From Crocinitomicaceae bacterium (GTDB lineage: Bacteria; Bacteroidota; Bacteroidia; Flavobacteriales_D; Crocinitomicaceae): a stretch of DNA of 64,000 nt. This document shows positions 32,485 to 41,350 of this stretch, piece after piece. Location: the NCBI GenBank assembly GCA_024639405.1, contig JAHEIL010000047.1, forward strand, positions 21,168 to 85,167. Reading direction: 5' to 3'. Each line of letters starts with the position of its first letter. Positions within the stretch are counted from its first letter, which is position 1. The notes beneath the pieces were generated by a model, which saw only the letters and a list, made by a program, of their open reading frames with translations, searched no databases and was not told where the DNA came from. The position numbers and the translations under genes were made by a program.

Positions 32485-33846
32485 TTATGACATTGCTGAA
32501 ATGATATCATATCGTGTTACAATGTGGTAGTTACCATTATTCATTTCTACCAAAACAGCTGGCGTATTTTTATTAATTAATTTGCATAAATCATCTAAAT
32601 GCGTTGCTTCTTTCACGATTGGATAAGCAGCACCCATAATTGAAGAAATTGGGGCATCGCGTAAACTAGGGTTCTCAACTAATAATTGATAAACATTGCT
32701 ATCGTCAATTGAACCTACAAATACTCCATCTTTCATTACTGGTATTTGTGAAATCGAAAACTTACGCATTTTAGCAATTGCATGCGATACCAACTCTTCA
32801 GCAAAAACACTCACTAAAGGTGTATCTCTGTGTTGTGCTACCAATTCTCCTGCTGTTTTAAAATTTTCATCTAAAAACCCGCGTTCACGCATCCAATCAT
32901 CGTTGAAAATTTTACCAATGTAACGACTTCCATGATCGTGAAATAATACCACAACCACATCGTCTTCTTTCAATTGATCTTTCAATTGTAATAATCCTTT
33001 GATAGCTGAACCTGCAGAATTTCCAACAAAAATACCTTCTTCACGGGCAATTTTACGGGTGTAAACTGCAGCATCTTTATCGGTTACTTTTTCAAATAAA
33101 TCTATGATATCAAAATCTACGTTCTTCGGCAAAATATCTTCTCCAATTCCTTCAGTGATGTAAGGATAAATTTCATTTTCATCAAAAATTCCTGTTTCCT
33201 TGTATTTTTTAAATACTGAACCATACGTATCAATTCCCCAAATTTTGATGGCTGGATTTTTTTCTTTTAAAAATTTCCCGACTCCTGAAATCGTTCCTCC
33301 TGTTCCAACTCCAACAACAAAATGCGTGATTTTACCTCCTGTTTGCTCCCAAATTTCTGGGCCTGTAGATTCGTAATGTGCTACACGATTGGATAAATTA
33401 TCGTATTGATTCACGTACCAAGAATTCGGTGTTTCTTCAGCTAATCTTCTAGAAACAGAATAGTATGAACGTGGATCAGTTGGATCAACTGCCGTTGGAC
33501 AAACAACCACTTCCGCACCAACAGCTCTCAAAATATCCATTTTTTCCTTCGATTGCTTGTCATTCAACACACAAATTAATTTGTACCCTTTGATGATACA
33601 AGCCAACGCCAATCCCATTCCTGTATTACCAGAAGTTCCTTCAATAATTGTTCCTCCCGGCTGAATCAAACCTGCTTTTTCAGCATCTTCAATCATTTTT
33701 ACTGCCATTCGGTCTTTTACAGAATTCCCAGGATTCGTTGTTTCAACTTTTGCCAAAACAGTAGCTTTTACATCTTTCGTGACTACATTCAAACGAACCA
33801 ATGGTGTATTGCCAATTGTTTCTAATATGTTGTTGTAAATTTTCAT
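32485..33846 (-). CDS. Cystathionine beta-synthase / cysteine synthase with CBS-pair domain
   Basis: 453 residues. Residues 1-325 are a fold-type II PLP synthase: IGNTPLVRLN, the PLP lysine in NPGNSVKDRMA, the loop EGTSGNTGMGLA, the phosphate site VGVGTGGTISGVGK and GNSAGSAIKG. Residues 340-453 hold two CBS motifs (SVFAEELVSHAIAKMRKFSISQIPV and a second ending at VTRYDIISAM). This bacterial layout lacks a heme domain. It makes cystathionine from serine and homocysteine, or cysteine from O-acetylserine. The CBS pair may sense adenosyl ligands. A -7 box lies at 33863-33870. Confidence 0.92.
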   Translation of the reverse strand: MKIYNNILETIGNTPLVRLNVVTKDVKATVLAKVETTNPGNSVKDRMAVKMIEDAEKAGLIQPGGTIIEGTSGNTGMGLALACIIKGYKLICVLNDKQSKEKMDILRAVGAEVVVCPTAVDPTDPRSYYSVSRRLAEETPNSWYVNQYDNLSNRVAHYESTGPEIWEQTGGKITHFVVGVGTGGTISGVGKFLKEKNPAIKIWGIDTYGSVFKKYKETGIFDENEIYPYITEGIGEDILPKNVDFDIIDLFEKVTDKDAAVYTRKIAREEGIFVGNSAGSAIKGLLQLKDQLKEDDVVVVLFHDHGSRYIGKIFNDDWMRERGFLDENFKTAGELVAQHRDTPLVSVFAEELVSHAIAKMRKFSISQIPVMKDGVFVGSIDDSNVYQLLVENPSLRDAPISSIMGAAYPIVKEATHLDDLCKLINKNTPAVLVEMNNGNYHIVTRYDIISAMS

Positions 33847-33862
33847 CGTATTTATTTTAGAA

Positions 33863-33870
33863 CAAATATA
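33863..33870 (-). promoter_or_regulatory. -7 box TATATTTG of the cystathionine beta-synthase operon
   Basis: Minus-strand exact TAnnTTTG match 16 nt before the ATG at 33846. Confidence 0.55.
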
Positions 33871-33912
33871 AGGCTATCTGTTTGAAATGAAACTAAAAAA
33901 TCATGAACCTTT

Positions 33913-33930
33913 TTGTACATTTGTTGTACA
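33913..33930 (+). promoter_or_regulatory. -7 box TACATTTG inside a TTGTACA direct repeat
   Basis: TACATTTG at 33916-33923, an exact -7 match 17 nt before ATG 33941. It is embedded in two TTGTACA copies (33913-33919 and 33924-33930) spaced 11 bp apart, about one helical turn. TGTACA is itself a palindrome, so a dimeric repressor could bind here. The regulator is unknown. Confidence 0.4.
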
Positions 33931-33940
33931 GCCAAAAATT

Positions 33941-36160
33941 ATGATGAACAAAATAGTTTCTTTCTTTATTTTTTTCAGTACGATTCTTCAATTTAAATCA
34001 CAAGAACGATGCGAATTTAAATACCAACAAAAAATTGGTGGACATTACTTATTCTCAACCTATTTTGAAGATGATTTAAGCACTAAAAAAGAGGGTGTTT
34101 GCCAGACACTTTCAAATGGTAAAATCTACGAAAAACGCGTTTTTAAAAATGGAAAACTACAAGAAGAAATCCTCAACTATTACGATTTTAAACCGCGCGT
34201 TAAAACTATTTTCTTTAACGGCAAAAAAGATTCATTAATCTGTGAATCAACCGTATACTGGGAAAATGGAAACTTACAACAACACTCTTTATATTATACG
34301 AATAAAACTGGGCGCCGCTGTCATTTACAAACGGATTACCATTTAAATGGAAAAAAACGCTTTGTTAATTCGTATGCATTTGTCAAAAAATCTGAACTTA
34401 CATCTGAATACGACGAAAAAAATCATCCTCCTCATACAATCGACGATGAAGGTTACACCTATTTGCAAGTTCCTTTCGGCGAAGCACTCACCTATTTTGA
34501 AAACGGACAATTACAAGAACGCATTCACCACAAATTGGTCTTGTATGACTCGGATGGATATTCTAAAAATGGTCCTTTTGAACGTTACTCTGACGAAGGA
34601 AAATTAACTCAAACTGGTTTTTACAAAGATGGACATCCAGATAGCGTTTGGATTGGTTACAATTATTACGGCAACCGTTTCGAAGAACAACACTACTCAC
34701 AAAACATGAAAGCTGGAACTTGGAAAGGTTGGCATGACAATGGTCTAAAAAAATATGAACGAACATACGATATAACTTCCAAACATCCTTTTCAACCAAA
34801 TGAAATCTATTGGAACGATCAAGGGATAAAAATCCAAGAAGATGTTATGGATTTTGAAGGAAATGGCTATCAAAAAGAATGGGATAACCAAGGAAAACTA
34901 ATCCATGATTTAGAAATTGTGAAAGGTGATTTCCGAAGTGGGAATGAAAAAAAATGGTTTCCAAACGGTCAATTGAATTTCATACACAACAGAAGATCAA
35001 CTAGCGACACCACTTATCTTGAATACTATGAAAATGGACAAATTGCTAAATTAACAACCAACAAAAAGATTCAAGATAAGCAACAATTTTGCAGAAAAGA
35101 ATGGAATGAAAAAGGTGTTTTATTAGAACAAGTAACCCAAACTAAAGGGAATGAATACACTAATTTTGAACATTTAACATATTATGACAATGCCAATTTA
35201 AAAGCGATTGTTCAAGATAAAAACAACGAACGTATCGAAGAATATTATTACAAAAATGGACAAAAACAGAAAGCAATGATTAAACATCATGGTTTACTAG
35301 TTGGTCAGTACCTTGAACTAGATAGTTTAGGAAACATTCTCGTTAATAGCCATTATTCTGATGGTATTAGAAATGGGTTAACTCAACTTTTTAAAAATCC
35401 AAATCAATTAGTTTTTGCACAAAACTATGTATACGGTTGTGTTGACAAAAGTTATCAATCAACTTTAAAACCAGCTAAAGTAATTTTCAAAAATTTACCC
35501 AAAGTTGAACAAACAACTTTTTATCAATTAGCATTTGATCAACTTGAACGTTTAAACCTTACAGATTCGAATCAAACTATTATTTCAAACCAATCAATTG
35601 ACAGTTTAGCGGAATTGTTTTATGTTTTTTACACGAAATGGAACAAAAAAATTCAATTTCCTTATACGAACTCAAAAGCAAACTACCCTACGCTTTATTT
35701 GAATTTACATGTTAGTACATTTGCTGGTTTACTAAAACACGACACTACAAATATTGAGGTAAAAAAAATAATGCACTTATTTAAAACCCAAAAGTGGGAA
35801 TTCCCTGTTAAATGGGAAGAATATTACAACAATTACACAGCAAAAGTAACCTTAAAATCGTATTATACGCCTTACTATTTGCAAAAAGTAATTCAAGATT
35901 ATGTGAAAAAAGGATGGATTAGTTACAGCTATCGTTCGCCAAACAATATAGAATCAAATTTCAAAAATTTACAGGTTTATTATCCATTGACAATTTCACG
36001 TTTAAATTCGTGTATCTTCAGAGCTACTTATGCTATAGGAAATAGAACAGTGAGCTGGCTAATCTATCCTGATCAAAGTGTGGAATTTGAAAACCAAGCT
36101 TTTACTTGGGAAGAAATTCAGCGTATTGAGCCAATTATCAACCATATGCAGTGGGAATAA
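33941..36160 (+). CDS. Exported MORN-like (YwqK-type) repeat protein
   Basis: 739 residues from ATG 33941. The preceding 18 codons of the open frame are dropped because the -7 box lies there and the peptide from 33941 begins with a good signal sequence (VSFFIFFSTILQF). Residues 60-500 hold many repeats of the form Y-x-x-NGxLxxxxxY or GxKxxxWxxWHDNG (VYWENGNLQQHS, EALTYFENGQLQER, WKGWHDNGLKKYE, WFPNGQLNFI, YYENGQIAKL). These MORN-2/YwqK beta-hairpin repeats are often annotated as antitoxins, but no toxin is adjacent. The C-terminal 200 residues are a separate region, perhaps TonB-C-like. Probably an envelope or extracellular scaffold protein. Confidence 0.82.
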   Translation: MMNKIVSFFIFFSTILQFKSQERCEFKYQQKIGGHYLFSTYFEDDLSTKKEGVCQTLSNGKIYEKRVFKNGKLQEEILNYYDFKPRVKTIFFNGKKDSLICESTVYWENGNLQQHSLYYTNKTGRRCHLQTDYHLNGKKRFVNSYAFVKKSELTSEYDEKNHPPHTIDDEGYTYLQVPFGEALTYFENGQLQERIHHKLVLYDSDGYSKNGPFERYSDEGKLTQTGFYKDGHPDSVWIGYNYYGNRFEEQHYSQNMKAGTWKGWHDNGLKKYERTYDITSKHPFQPNEIYWNDQGIKIQEDVMDFEGNGYQKEWDNQGKLIHDLEIVKGDFRSGNEKKWFPNGQLNFIHNRRSTSDTTYLEYYENGQIAKLTTNKKIQDKQQFCRKEWNEKGVLLEQVTQTKGNEYTNFEHLTYYDNANLKAIVQDKNNERIEEYYYKNGQKQKAMIKHHGLLVGQYLELDSLGNILVNSHYSDGIRNGLTQLFKNPNQLVFAQNYVYGCVDKSYQSTLKPAKVIFKNLPKVEQTTFYQLAFDQLERLNLTDSNQTIISNQSIDSLAELFYVFYTKWNKKIQFPYTNSKANYPTLYLNLHVSTFAGLLKHDTTNIEVKKIMHLFKTQKWEFPVKWEEYYNNYTAKVTLKSYYTPYYLQKVIQDYVKKGWISYSYRSPNNIESNFKNLQVYYPLTISRLNSCIFRATYAIGNRTVSWLIYPDQSVEFENQAFTWEEIQRIEPIINHMQWE

Positions 36161-36196
36161 AAAAAGGTAGCAATAAACAACAATTACTACCTTTTT
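36161..36196. terminator. Bidirectional terminator between the YwqK-type gene and dinB
   Basis: AAAAAGGTAG (36161-36170) and CTACCTTTTT (36187-36196) form a 10-bp stem with a partly pairing 16-nt loop. It directly follows the plus-strand stop at 36160 and carries a T-run on both strands. The rest of the 205-nt gap to dinB shows nothing else. Confidence 0.8.
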
Positions 36197-36365
36197 CAAC
36201 TTTTTACATTCATTTTCAAACATGAAAATAACTTGTTAGGATGGAAAATTAATTTACCCTATAAAACCGATTTAAATATACTTCTTTTAAAGTAGTATTA
36301 TTACTTAAATGAACATAGAAGATGTATGAACGAAGATTTCACTGTTTTGATCGAAAATTTGAAAA

Positions 36366-37424
36366 TTAAATTTGAAATAATTCCGTTTGAACATATGATT
36401 CTTCATTAAAATTACTGATTTGAATTCCAATTAATCGAACCGGTTTTTCTAAAGGAATAAATTTTGTCATTAATTCATTTGTGATTTCTACCAATTGATC
36501 TTTTGAATGAATGTTCAATAAACTAGTTTTAGAACGATTCGAAATGGTAAAATCTCCAAATTTAACTTTTAAAGTTATTGTTTTTCCACGTTTTTCAATT
36601 CGATTGTACCGCTCCCAAACTGAGTTCATAACGCTTTCTGTTTGGGAATAAAAAGACACGGAATCAAAAATATCTTGATTCAAGGTTTTTTCAGCAGCTA
36701 TACTTTTCCTTAATCGATCTGCAATTACTGGACGTTCGTCTACACCGCGACAAATTTGAAATAAATAGTTACCAGTCTTTCCAAAAAAATGAGTCAGTTG
36801 ATCAATTGTAAAACGTTTAAGATCTTTGCCTTTATAAATTTGTAATTCGTGCATTTTATCAGCCATCACGGTTCCAACTCCATAAAAACGATGTATGGGC
36901 ATTTCATCAATATATCTTTGGGCTTCGTCAGGTGTTATAACAAATAAACCATTTGGTTTGTCTTGATCAGAAGCTAATTTTGCTAAAAATTTATTGTAAG
37001 AAACACCTGCAGATGCAATCAATCCAACTTCATTCAATATTTCGGTCTTTATTGTTTGTGCTATAAATGTTGCAGATGGCATTTTTATAAAATTTTCTGT
37101 TACATCTAGAAAAGCTTCATCCAGAGATAATGGTTCAACTAAATTGGTAAAGCGATGAAAAATTGCATTTATCTGCTGAGAAACTTCTTTATAACGCTCG
37201 AAATTTGGTTTTACAAAAATTAATTCGGGACACATTCTTGCAGCAATTTTTGAACTCATGGCTGATTTTACACCATATTTTCGTGCTTCATAACTTGCTG
37301 CCGCTATGACTCCTCTATCTTTGTTTCCTCCAACAGCAATGGCTTTACCTCGTAATGTCGGATTGTCGAGTTGCTCAACTGATGCGAAAAAAGCATCCAT
37401 ATCAATATGGATTATCTTTCGCAT
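36366..37424 (-). CDS. dinB: DNA polymerase IV (Y-family, DinB)
   Basis: 352 residues, standard length. Translesion polymerase acting on damaged templates. The first carboxylate is in HIDMDAFFASVEQ (6-18), the second pair in SLDEAFLDV (about 103-111), both intact. RVxIAAARMCPELIFV-type finger residues follow EARKYGVKSAMSSK. GVSYNKFLAKLASD and FYGVGTVMADKM mark the thumb/HhH region. The C-terminus ends with QTELFQI, a QxxLF-type beta-clamp-binding peptide. It lies 6 nt after terC, so the two probably share the promoter at 38213. Confidence 0.95.
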   Translation of the reverse strand: MRKIIHIDMDAFFASVEQLDNPTLRGKAIAVGGNKDRGVIAAASYEARKYGVKSAMSSKIAARMCPELIFVKPNFERYKEVSQQINAIFHRFTNLVEPLSLDEAFLDVTENFIKMPSATFIAQTIKTEILNEVGLIASAGVSYNKFLAKLASDQDKPNGLFVITPDEAQRYIDEMPIHRFYGVGTVMADKMHELQIYKGKDLKRFTIDQLTHFFGKTGNYLFQICRGVDERPVIADRLRKSIAAEKTLNQDIFDSVSFYSQTESVMNSVWERYNRIEKRGKTITLKVKFGDFTISNRSKTSLLNIHSKDQLVEITNELMTKFIPLEKPVRLIGIQISNFNEESYVQTELFQI

Positions 37425-37430
37425 GTGAAA

Positions 37431-38189
37431 TTATTTTTTATTGAATAGTTTAACTGCAATAATAGGCAATACAAATATCAAAAGTGTTAGAACAGAAATG
37501 AATAAATCAAAAGACTCTGACTCAATCCATTCAAAATCTGATTTATTGAAATGAACTAAAACAGAAAAACACAATTTTACACCCAAAATAGCTATAACTA
37601 TAAATGCTGACTTTTCTAAAAAAGGGTATTTTTCCATTAATACAACAAAGTATTTAGCAACATATCGCATTGCCAAAATACCTATAAATACTCCAATACA
37701 GATTAAAAACAAATTATCAGAATATGCTACAACTGCAAAAATATTATCAATAGAAAAAACAATGTCCATAAATTCAACAGCTAAAACTGTAGACCAAAAA
37801 ACACCTAAAATTCCAACTGTGTATTTGTACAAAAAGCTCTTTTTAGTTTCTTTTACTTCTGTTTCAGCTGTGTTAGATGAATTAAAATAAAAATGCTGTA
37901 AACTCATCCATATTAAATACAATCCTCCAATAGGTTTTAGCCACCAAATTTGAAGAATTTGCTCCACTAATAACAAGGCAACACCTCTAAAAATGTAAGC
38001 ACCAAGAATTCCGTAACGCAAAGCTTTAGATTGATTTTCAGGAGATAAATCTTTTACCATTGTTGCGAGAACAGCTGCATTGTCAAAAGATAATATCACT
38101 TCCAATAAAATAATCCCTAAAATAAGGAACATTGCATTTAATGGGTGATGACTAAAAATATCTATAAAATTATTCCACTGATCTAACAT
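37431..38189 (-). CDS. TerC-family integral membrane protein
   Basis: 252 residues with seven predicted membrane helices. The two half-repeats each carry the family acidic motif: EVILSFDNAAVLATMVKDL (about 30-48) and DIVFSIDNIFAVVAYSDN (about 141-158). TerC proteins are divalent-metal handling membrane proteins, several of them manganese exporters or partners in metalation of secreted proteins. Others relate to tellurite resistance. No ter genes are nearby, so a metal-homeostasis role is preferred. It is the first gene of a two-gene unit with dinB. Confidence 0.88.
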   Translation of the reverse strand: MLDQWNNFIDIFSHHPLNAMFLILGIILLEVILSFDNAAVLATMVKDLSPENQSKALRYGILGAYIFRGVALLLVEQILQIWWLKPIGGLYLIWMSLQHFYFNSSNTAETEVKETKKSFLYKYTVGILGVFWSTVLAVEFMDIVFSIDNIFAVVAYSDNLFLICIGVFIGILAMRYVAKYFVVLMEKYPFLEKSAFIVIAILGVKLCFSVLVHFNKSDFEWIESESFDLFISVLTLLIFVLPIIAVKLFNKK

Positions 38190-38212
38190 TTATTGCTCTT
38201 TATATTGAATAA

Positions 38213-38220
38213 CAAAGATA
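38213..38220 (-). promoter_or_regulatory. -7 box TATCTTTG of terC-dinB
   Basis: Minus-strand exact TAnnTTTG match 23 nt upstream of the TerC ATG at 38189. Confidence 0.55.
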
Positions 38221-38285
38221 ACTTTTTATTGGAATATTTTTCATTTTAACAAATGGAGAGCCTTATATTGGTTCTATTTTTTACT

Positions 38286-38293
38286 TATTTTTG
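38286..38293 (+). promoter_or_regulatory. -7 box TATTTTTG of uvrB
   Basis: Exact TAnnTTTG match 13 nt before the chosen uvrB ATG (38307). It sits inside the longer open frame from 38253, supporting the downstream start. No damage-box-like repeat is seen around it. Confidence 0.5.
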
Positions 38294-38306
38294 TAAAAAC
38301 AAACAA

Positions 38307-40334
38307 ATGGATTTTCAATTAGTTTCAGACTACCAACCAACAGGAGATCAACCTGAAGCAATCCGCCAATTGGTAGCTGGTTTGAATGATAATTGTGCGC
38401 ATCAAACTTTATTGGGAGTTACTGGAAGTGGTAAAACATTCACCATTGCAAATGTGATTCAAGAGGTGAATAGACCAGCATTGATTCTTTCTCACAACAA
38501 AACATTAGCAGCTCAATTGTATGGCGAATTCAAGCAATTTTTCCCCAATAATTCTGTTGAATATTTTGTTTCATATTATGATTATTACCAGCCTGAAGCT
38601 TATTTACCTGTAAGTGGTACGTATATAGAAAAGGATTTACAGATCAATGAAGAAATTGAAAAACTACGTCTTTCTGCAACCTCGGCACTTCTTTCAGGTC
38701 GTAAAGATGTCATTGTAGTAGCCTCTGTTTCTTGTATTTATGGTATTGGAAATCCAAATGAATTTGAAAACAGTATTGTTTATTTAAAAGTTGGAGAATC
38801 TGTTTCTCGAAATAAATTTCTTTACAAACTAGTTGAAAATCAATACGCTCGTGCTGGAAATGAATTTAAACGTGGTACGTTTCGTGTGACAGGTGATACC
38901 GTTGACATTTTTTTAGCGTACACTGATTACGCCATTCGTATTGAATTTTGGGGAGATGAAGTGGAAACAATTGCTTCAATTGACCCAGAAACAAACAACC
39001 GTCTCGATTCCTATTTAGAAATTAATATTTACCCTGCAAATATTTTTGTATCAAGCCCTGAAACAACTCGAAAAGCTATTGATATGATCGGCGAAGACAT
39101 GGTTATTCAAGTAGAAAATTTCCGTAAAGAAGGGAAAATAGAAGAATCAAAACGATTGGAAGAACGAGTAAATTATGACCTTGAAATGATTCGTGAATTG
39201 GGCTATTGCTCAGGAATTGAAAATTATTCAAGGTATTTTGATCAACGTCAACCAGGAGAACGGCCATTCTGTTTATTGGATTATTTTCCAAAAGATTATT
39301 TAATGATTGTGGATGAAAGTCACGTAACACTTCCTCAAATTAGAGGAATGTATGGTGGCGACAGAGCAAGAAAAATTAATCTAATTGATTATGGTTTTCG
39401 TTTGCAAGCAGCAATAGACAACCGACCATTGAAATTTGAGGAATTTGAATCGATCATTCAACAAGCAATTTACGTTTCTGCAACTCCAGCAGATTATGAA
39501 ATAGAAAAATCGGAAGGAATATTAGTTGAACAAGTAATTCGACCAACAGGATTATTAGATCCTATTATTGAAGTTCGACCAAGCCTCAATCAAATAGATG
39601 ATTTAATTGAAGAAATTCACAAACGAATAGCGTTAGAAGAACGTACATTGGTCACAACCTTGACCAAGCGAATGGCAGAGGAATTACAGAAATATTTAGA
39701 CCGTTTAGGAATCCCTTGTCGCTACATTCATAGTGATATTGACACGATTGAACGTGTTGAAATTCTAAGACAATTACGATTGGGAACATTTGATGTTTTG
39801 ATTGGTGTCAACTTATTACGTGAAGGACTTGATTTACCTGAAGTATCATTAGTAGCAATTATTGATGCTGATAAAGAAGGTTTTTTAAGAAACGAACGTT
39901 CCTTGGTGCAAACTGTAGGTCGTGCAGCTAGAAACGTTAATGGAACAGTACTAATGTATGCTGATAAAATGACGGATTCAATGCAAAAAACAATCAATGA
40001 AACTGCTCGAAGAAGAGCGTTACAGATTCGGTATAATGAAGAACATGGCTTGGTTCCAACTGCATTGAATAAATCAAAAGAAAAAATAATGGAATCGACC
40101 AAAGTTGCTGATGGAGACCCAGCTACTCGCGCATTGGTATATGAAAACAATCACCCTGCGGCTATTGCTGCAGATCCTATTTTAAATTATATGTCAGCAG
40201 ATGAATTGGATAAATCAATCAAATTCACGCGAAAACAAATGGAAAAAGCAGCAAAAGACTTAGATTTCATTGAAGCGGCAAGATTGAGAGATGAGTTATT
40301 TGGTTTAGAAGCGAAACGAAAAACAGTAAATTAA
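38307..40334 (+). CDS. uvrB: Excinuclease ABC subunit UvrB
   Basis: 675 residues from ATG 38307 (MDFQLVSDYQPTGDQ, the conserved UvrB start). The frame is open from 38253 but those 18 codons are unconserved. UvrB verifies lesions in nucleotide excision repair and recruits UvrC. Walker A is GVTGSGKTFTIANVI. The beta-hairpin is YYDYYQPEAYLP. Helicase motifs include IVDESHVTLPQIRGM, YVSATPADYE, LVTTLTKRMAEEL, GVNLLREGLDLPEVSLV and QTVGRAARN. The C-terminal UVR domain (DKSIKFTRKQMEKAAKDLDF) that contacts UvrC is complete. It is a single gene followed by a palindromic repeat. Confidence 0.97.
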   Translation: MDFQLVSDYQPTGDQPEAIRQLVAGLNDNCAHQTLLGVTGSGKTFTIANVIQEVNRPALILSHNKTLAAQLYGEFKQFFPNNSVEYFVSYYDYYQPEAYLPVSGTYIEKDLQINEEIEKLRLSATSALLSGRKDVIVVASVSCIYGIGNPNEFENSIVYLKVGESVSRNKFLYKLVENQYARAGNEFKRGTFRVTGDTVDIFLAYTDYAIRIEFWGDEVETIASIDPETNNRLDSYLEINIYPANIFVSSPETTRKAIDMIGEDMVIQVENFRKEGKIEESKRLEERVNYDLEMIRELGYCSGIENYSRYFDQRQPGERPFCLLDYFPKDYLMIVDESHVTLPQIRGMYGGDRARKINLIDYGFRLQAAIDNRPLKFEEFESIIQQAIYVSATPADYEIEKSEGILVEQVIRPTGLLDPIIEVRPSLNQIDDLIEEIHKRIALEERTLVTTLTKRMAEELQKYLDRLGIPCRYIHSDIDTIERVEILRQLRLGTFDVLIGVNLLREGLDLPEVSLVAIIDADKEGFLRNERSLVQTVGRAARNVNGTVLMYADKMTDSMQKTINETARRRALQIRYNEEHGLVPTALNKSKEKIMESTKVADGDPATRALVYENNHPAAIAADPILNYMSADELDKSIKFTRKQMEKAAKDLDFIEAARLRDELFGLEAKRKTVN

Positions 40335-40347
40335 TGCTAAAATTAAC

Positions 40348-40373
40348 TTTACAAAATTGCAATATTGTAAAGA
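40348..40373. repeat. Palindromic repeat element, copy B (between uvrB and elbB)
   Basis: 26-bp inverted repeat, CTTTACAAAATTG then CAATATTGTAAAG, with a single mismatched pair, centred at 40360/40361. Sequence matches the folP-downstream copy at all but one position over the 24-bp core. It lies 13 nt after the uvrB stop and 31 nt before the elbB ATG, so at this site it could also act as an operator. There is no T-run. Confidence 0.85.
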
Positions 40374-40404
40374 AAATTAAATCGAAAAATAGTAAATTAT
40401 TCCT

Positions 40405-41094
40405 ATGCAAAAGAAAAAAATTGGAGTCCTACTTTCTGGATGCGGCGTTTATGATGGTTCAGAAATTCAAGAAGTGGTTTTAAGCTTGTTAGAAATTGAC
40501 AAAATGAACGCTGAAGCAGTTTGTATTGCTTTAAACGAAGAACAATACCATACAATAAATCATCTATCTGGAGTAGAAATGCCGGAAAAACGCAACATAT
40601 TGATTGAATCAGCGCGTATTTCAAGAGGAAATATACACGATATTTCAACAGTTAAACCAGCAGATTTGGATGCTTTAGTGCTTCCAGGTGGTTTTGGAAA
40701 TGCTAAAAACTATACAAATTGGGCATTTGAAGGAGCTTTAGGAACCATTCATCCAGCAATTAAATTATTACTTGTAAACATGGTCAACATTGGTCGCCCA
40801 ATCGTTGCTTTATGCGTAAGTCCAATTGTTGTTGCAAAGGCCTTAGAAGGTTCATCACTTCATCCAAAATTAACGATAGGTTCAACCAATCAAGCATCAC
40901 CCTACTCTATTAAAGATTTTTCAAACGGTTTAAAGCAAACAGGCGCAACTACTCAAATGAAGACAACGCATGAAATTGAATTTGACGCCAACTTAAACAT
41001 CATTTCAGCACCATGCTATATGCAAGACGTTTCGATAAAAACAATCCATGAAAACATACAATTGGCTTTCGAACAATTAAAAAGTGTAATTTAA
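40405..41094 (+). CDS. elbB: Isoprenoid biosynthesis glyoxalase ElbB
   Basis: 229 residues, standard for ElbB, a DJ-1/PfpI-superfamily glyoxalase III-like protein (class I amidotransferase-like fold). The N-terminus IGVLLSGCGVYDGSEIQE is diagnostic. LVLPGGFGNAKNYTNWAFEG and the nucleophile elbow ALCVSPIVVAKAL (Cys in CVSP) follow. Its link to isoprenoid synthesis is genetic and the physiological substrate is unclear. It is a single gene. No clear -7 box is visible, but the 26-bp palindrome lies 31 nt upstream. Confidence 0.92.
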   Translation: MQKKKIGVLLSGCGVYDGSEIQEVVLSLLEIDKMNAEAVCIALNEEQYHTINHLSGVEMPEKRNILIESARISRGNIHDISTVKPADLDALVLPGGFGNAKNYTNWAFEGALGTIHPAIKLLLVNMVNIGRPIVALCVSPIVVAKALEGSSLHPKLTIGSTNQASPYSIKDFSNGLKQTGATTQMKTTHEIEFDANLNIISAPCYMQDVSIKTIHENIQLAFEQLKSVI

Positions 41095-41102
41095 ATTAAT
41101 TC

Positions 41103-41120
41103 TAAAAAAGAACTTTTTTA
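41103..41120 (+). terminator. Weak AT-only hairpin after elbB
   Basis: TAAAAAAG and CTTTTTTA pair around a very short AA loop, 8 nt after the elbB stop. The stem is all A-T except one pair, so its effect as terminator is uncertain. The rest of the 256-nt gap to pckA shows only the pckA promoter. Confidence 0.35.
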
Positions 41121-41305
41121 ATTCCTAAAAAATTTAGTTTGTTTTTTGCTGTTTCTGTTAAGCCATACAGAATAGACTAAGCGTCAAAATGACACTAAAA
41201 CTATCGCGAAAAACCTTTGTTTACAAAGCTTTTAGTTTTCAACAAGTGATCTTCTTTTGTTTGAAATTTTCTGTTTTTAATCTAAGAAAGTATAAAAAGT
41301 TCCTT

Positions 41306-41313
41306 TAATTTTG
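41306..41313 (+). promoter_or_regulatory. -7 box TAATTTTG of pckA
   Basis: TAATTTTGCACCC context, an exact TAnnTTTG match with the GCA extension often seen in Flavobacteriales promoters. 37 nt before the ATG, leaving about 30 nt of leader. Confidence 0.65.
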
Positions 41314-41350
41314 CACCCTAAAACATAGCGCAAGCTACAATATAAAAAGT

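Noticed and set aside
33887..36160. Toxin-antitoxin antitoxin label for the MORN-like gene
   Set aside because: Signal peptide, length and lack of a toxin neighbour do not fit a type II antitoxin.
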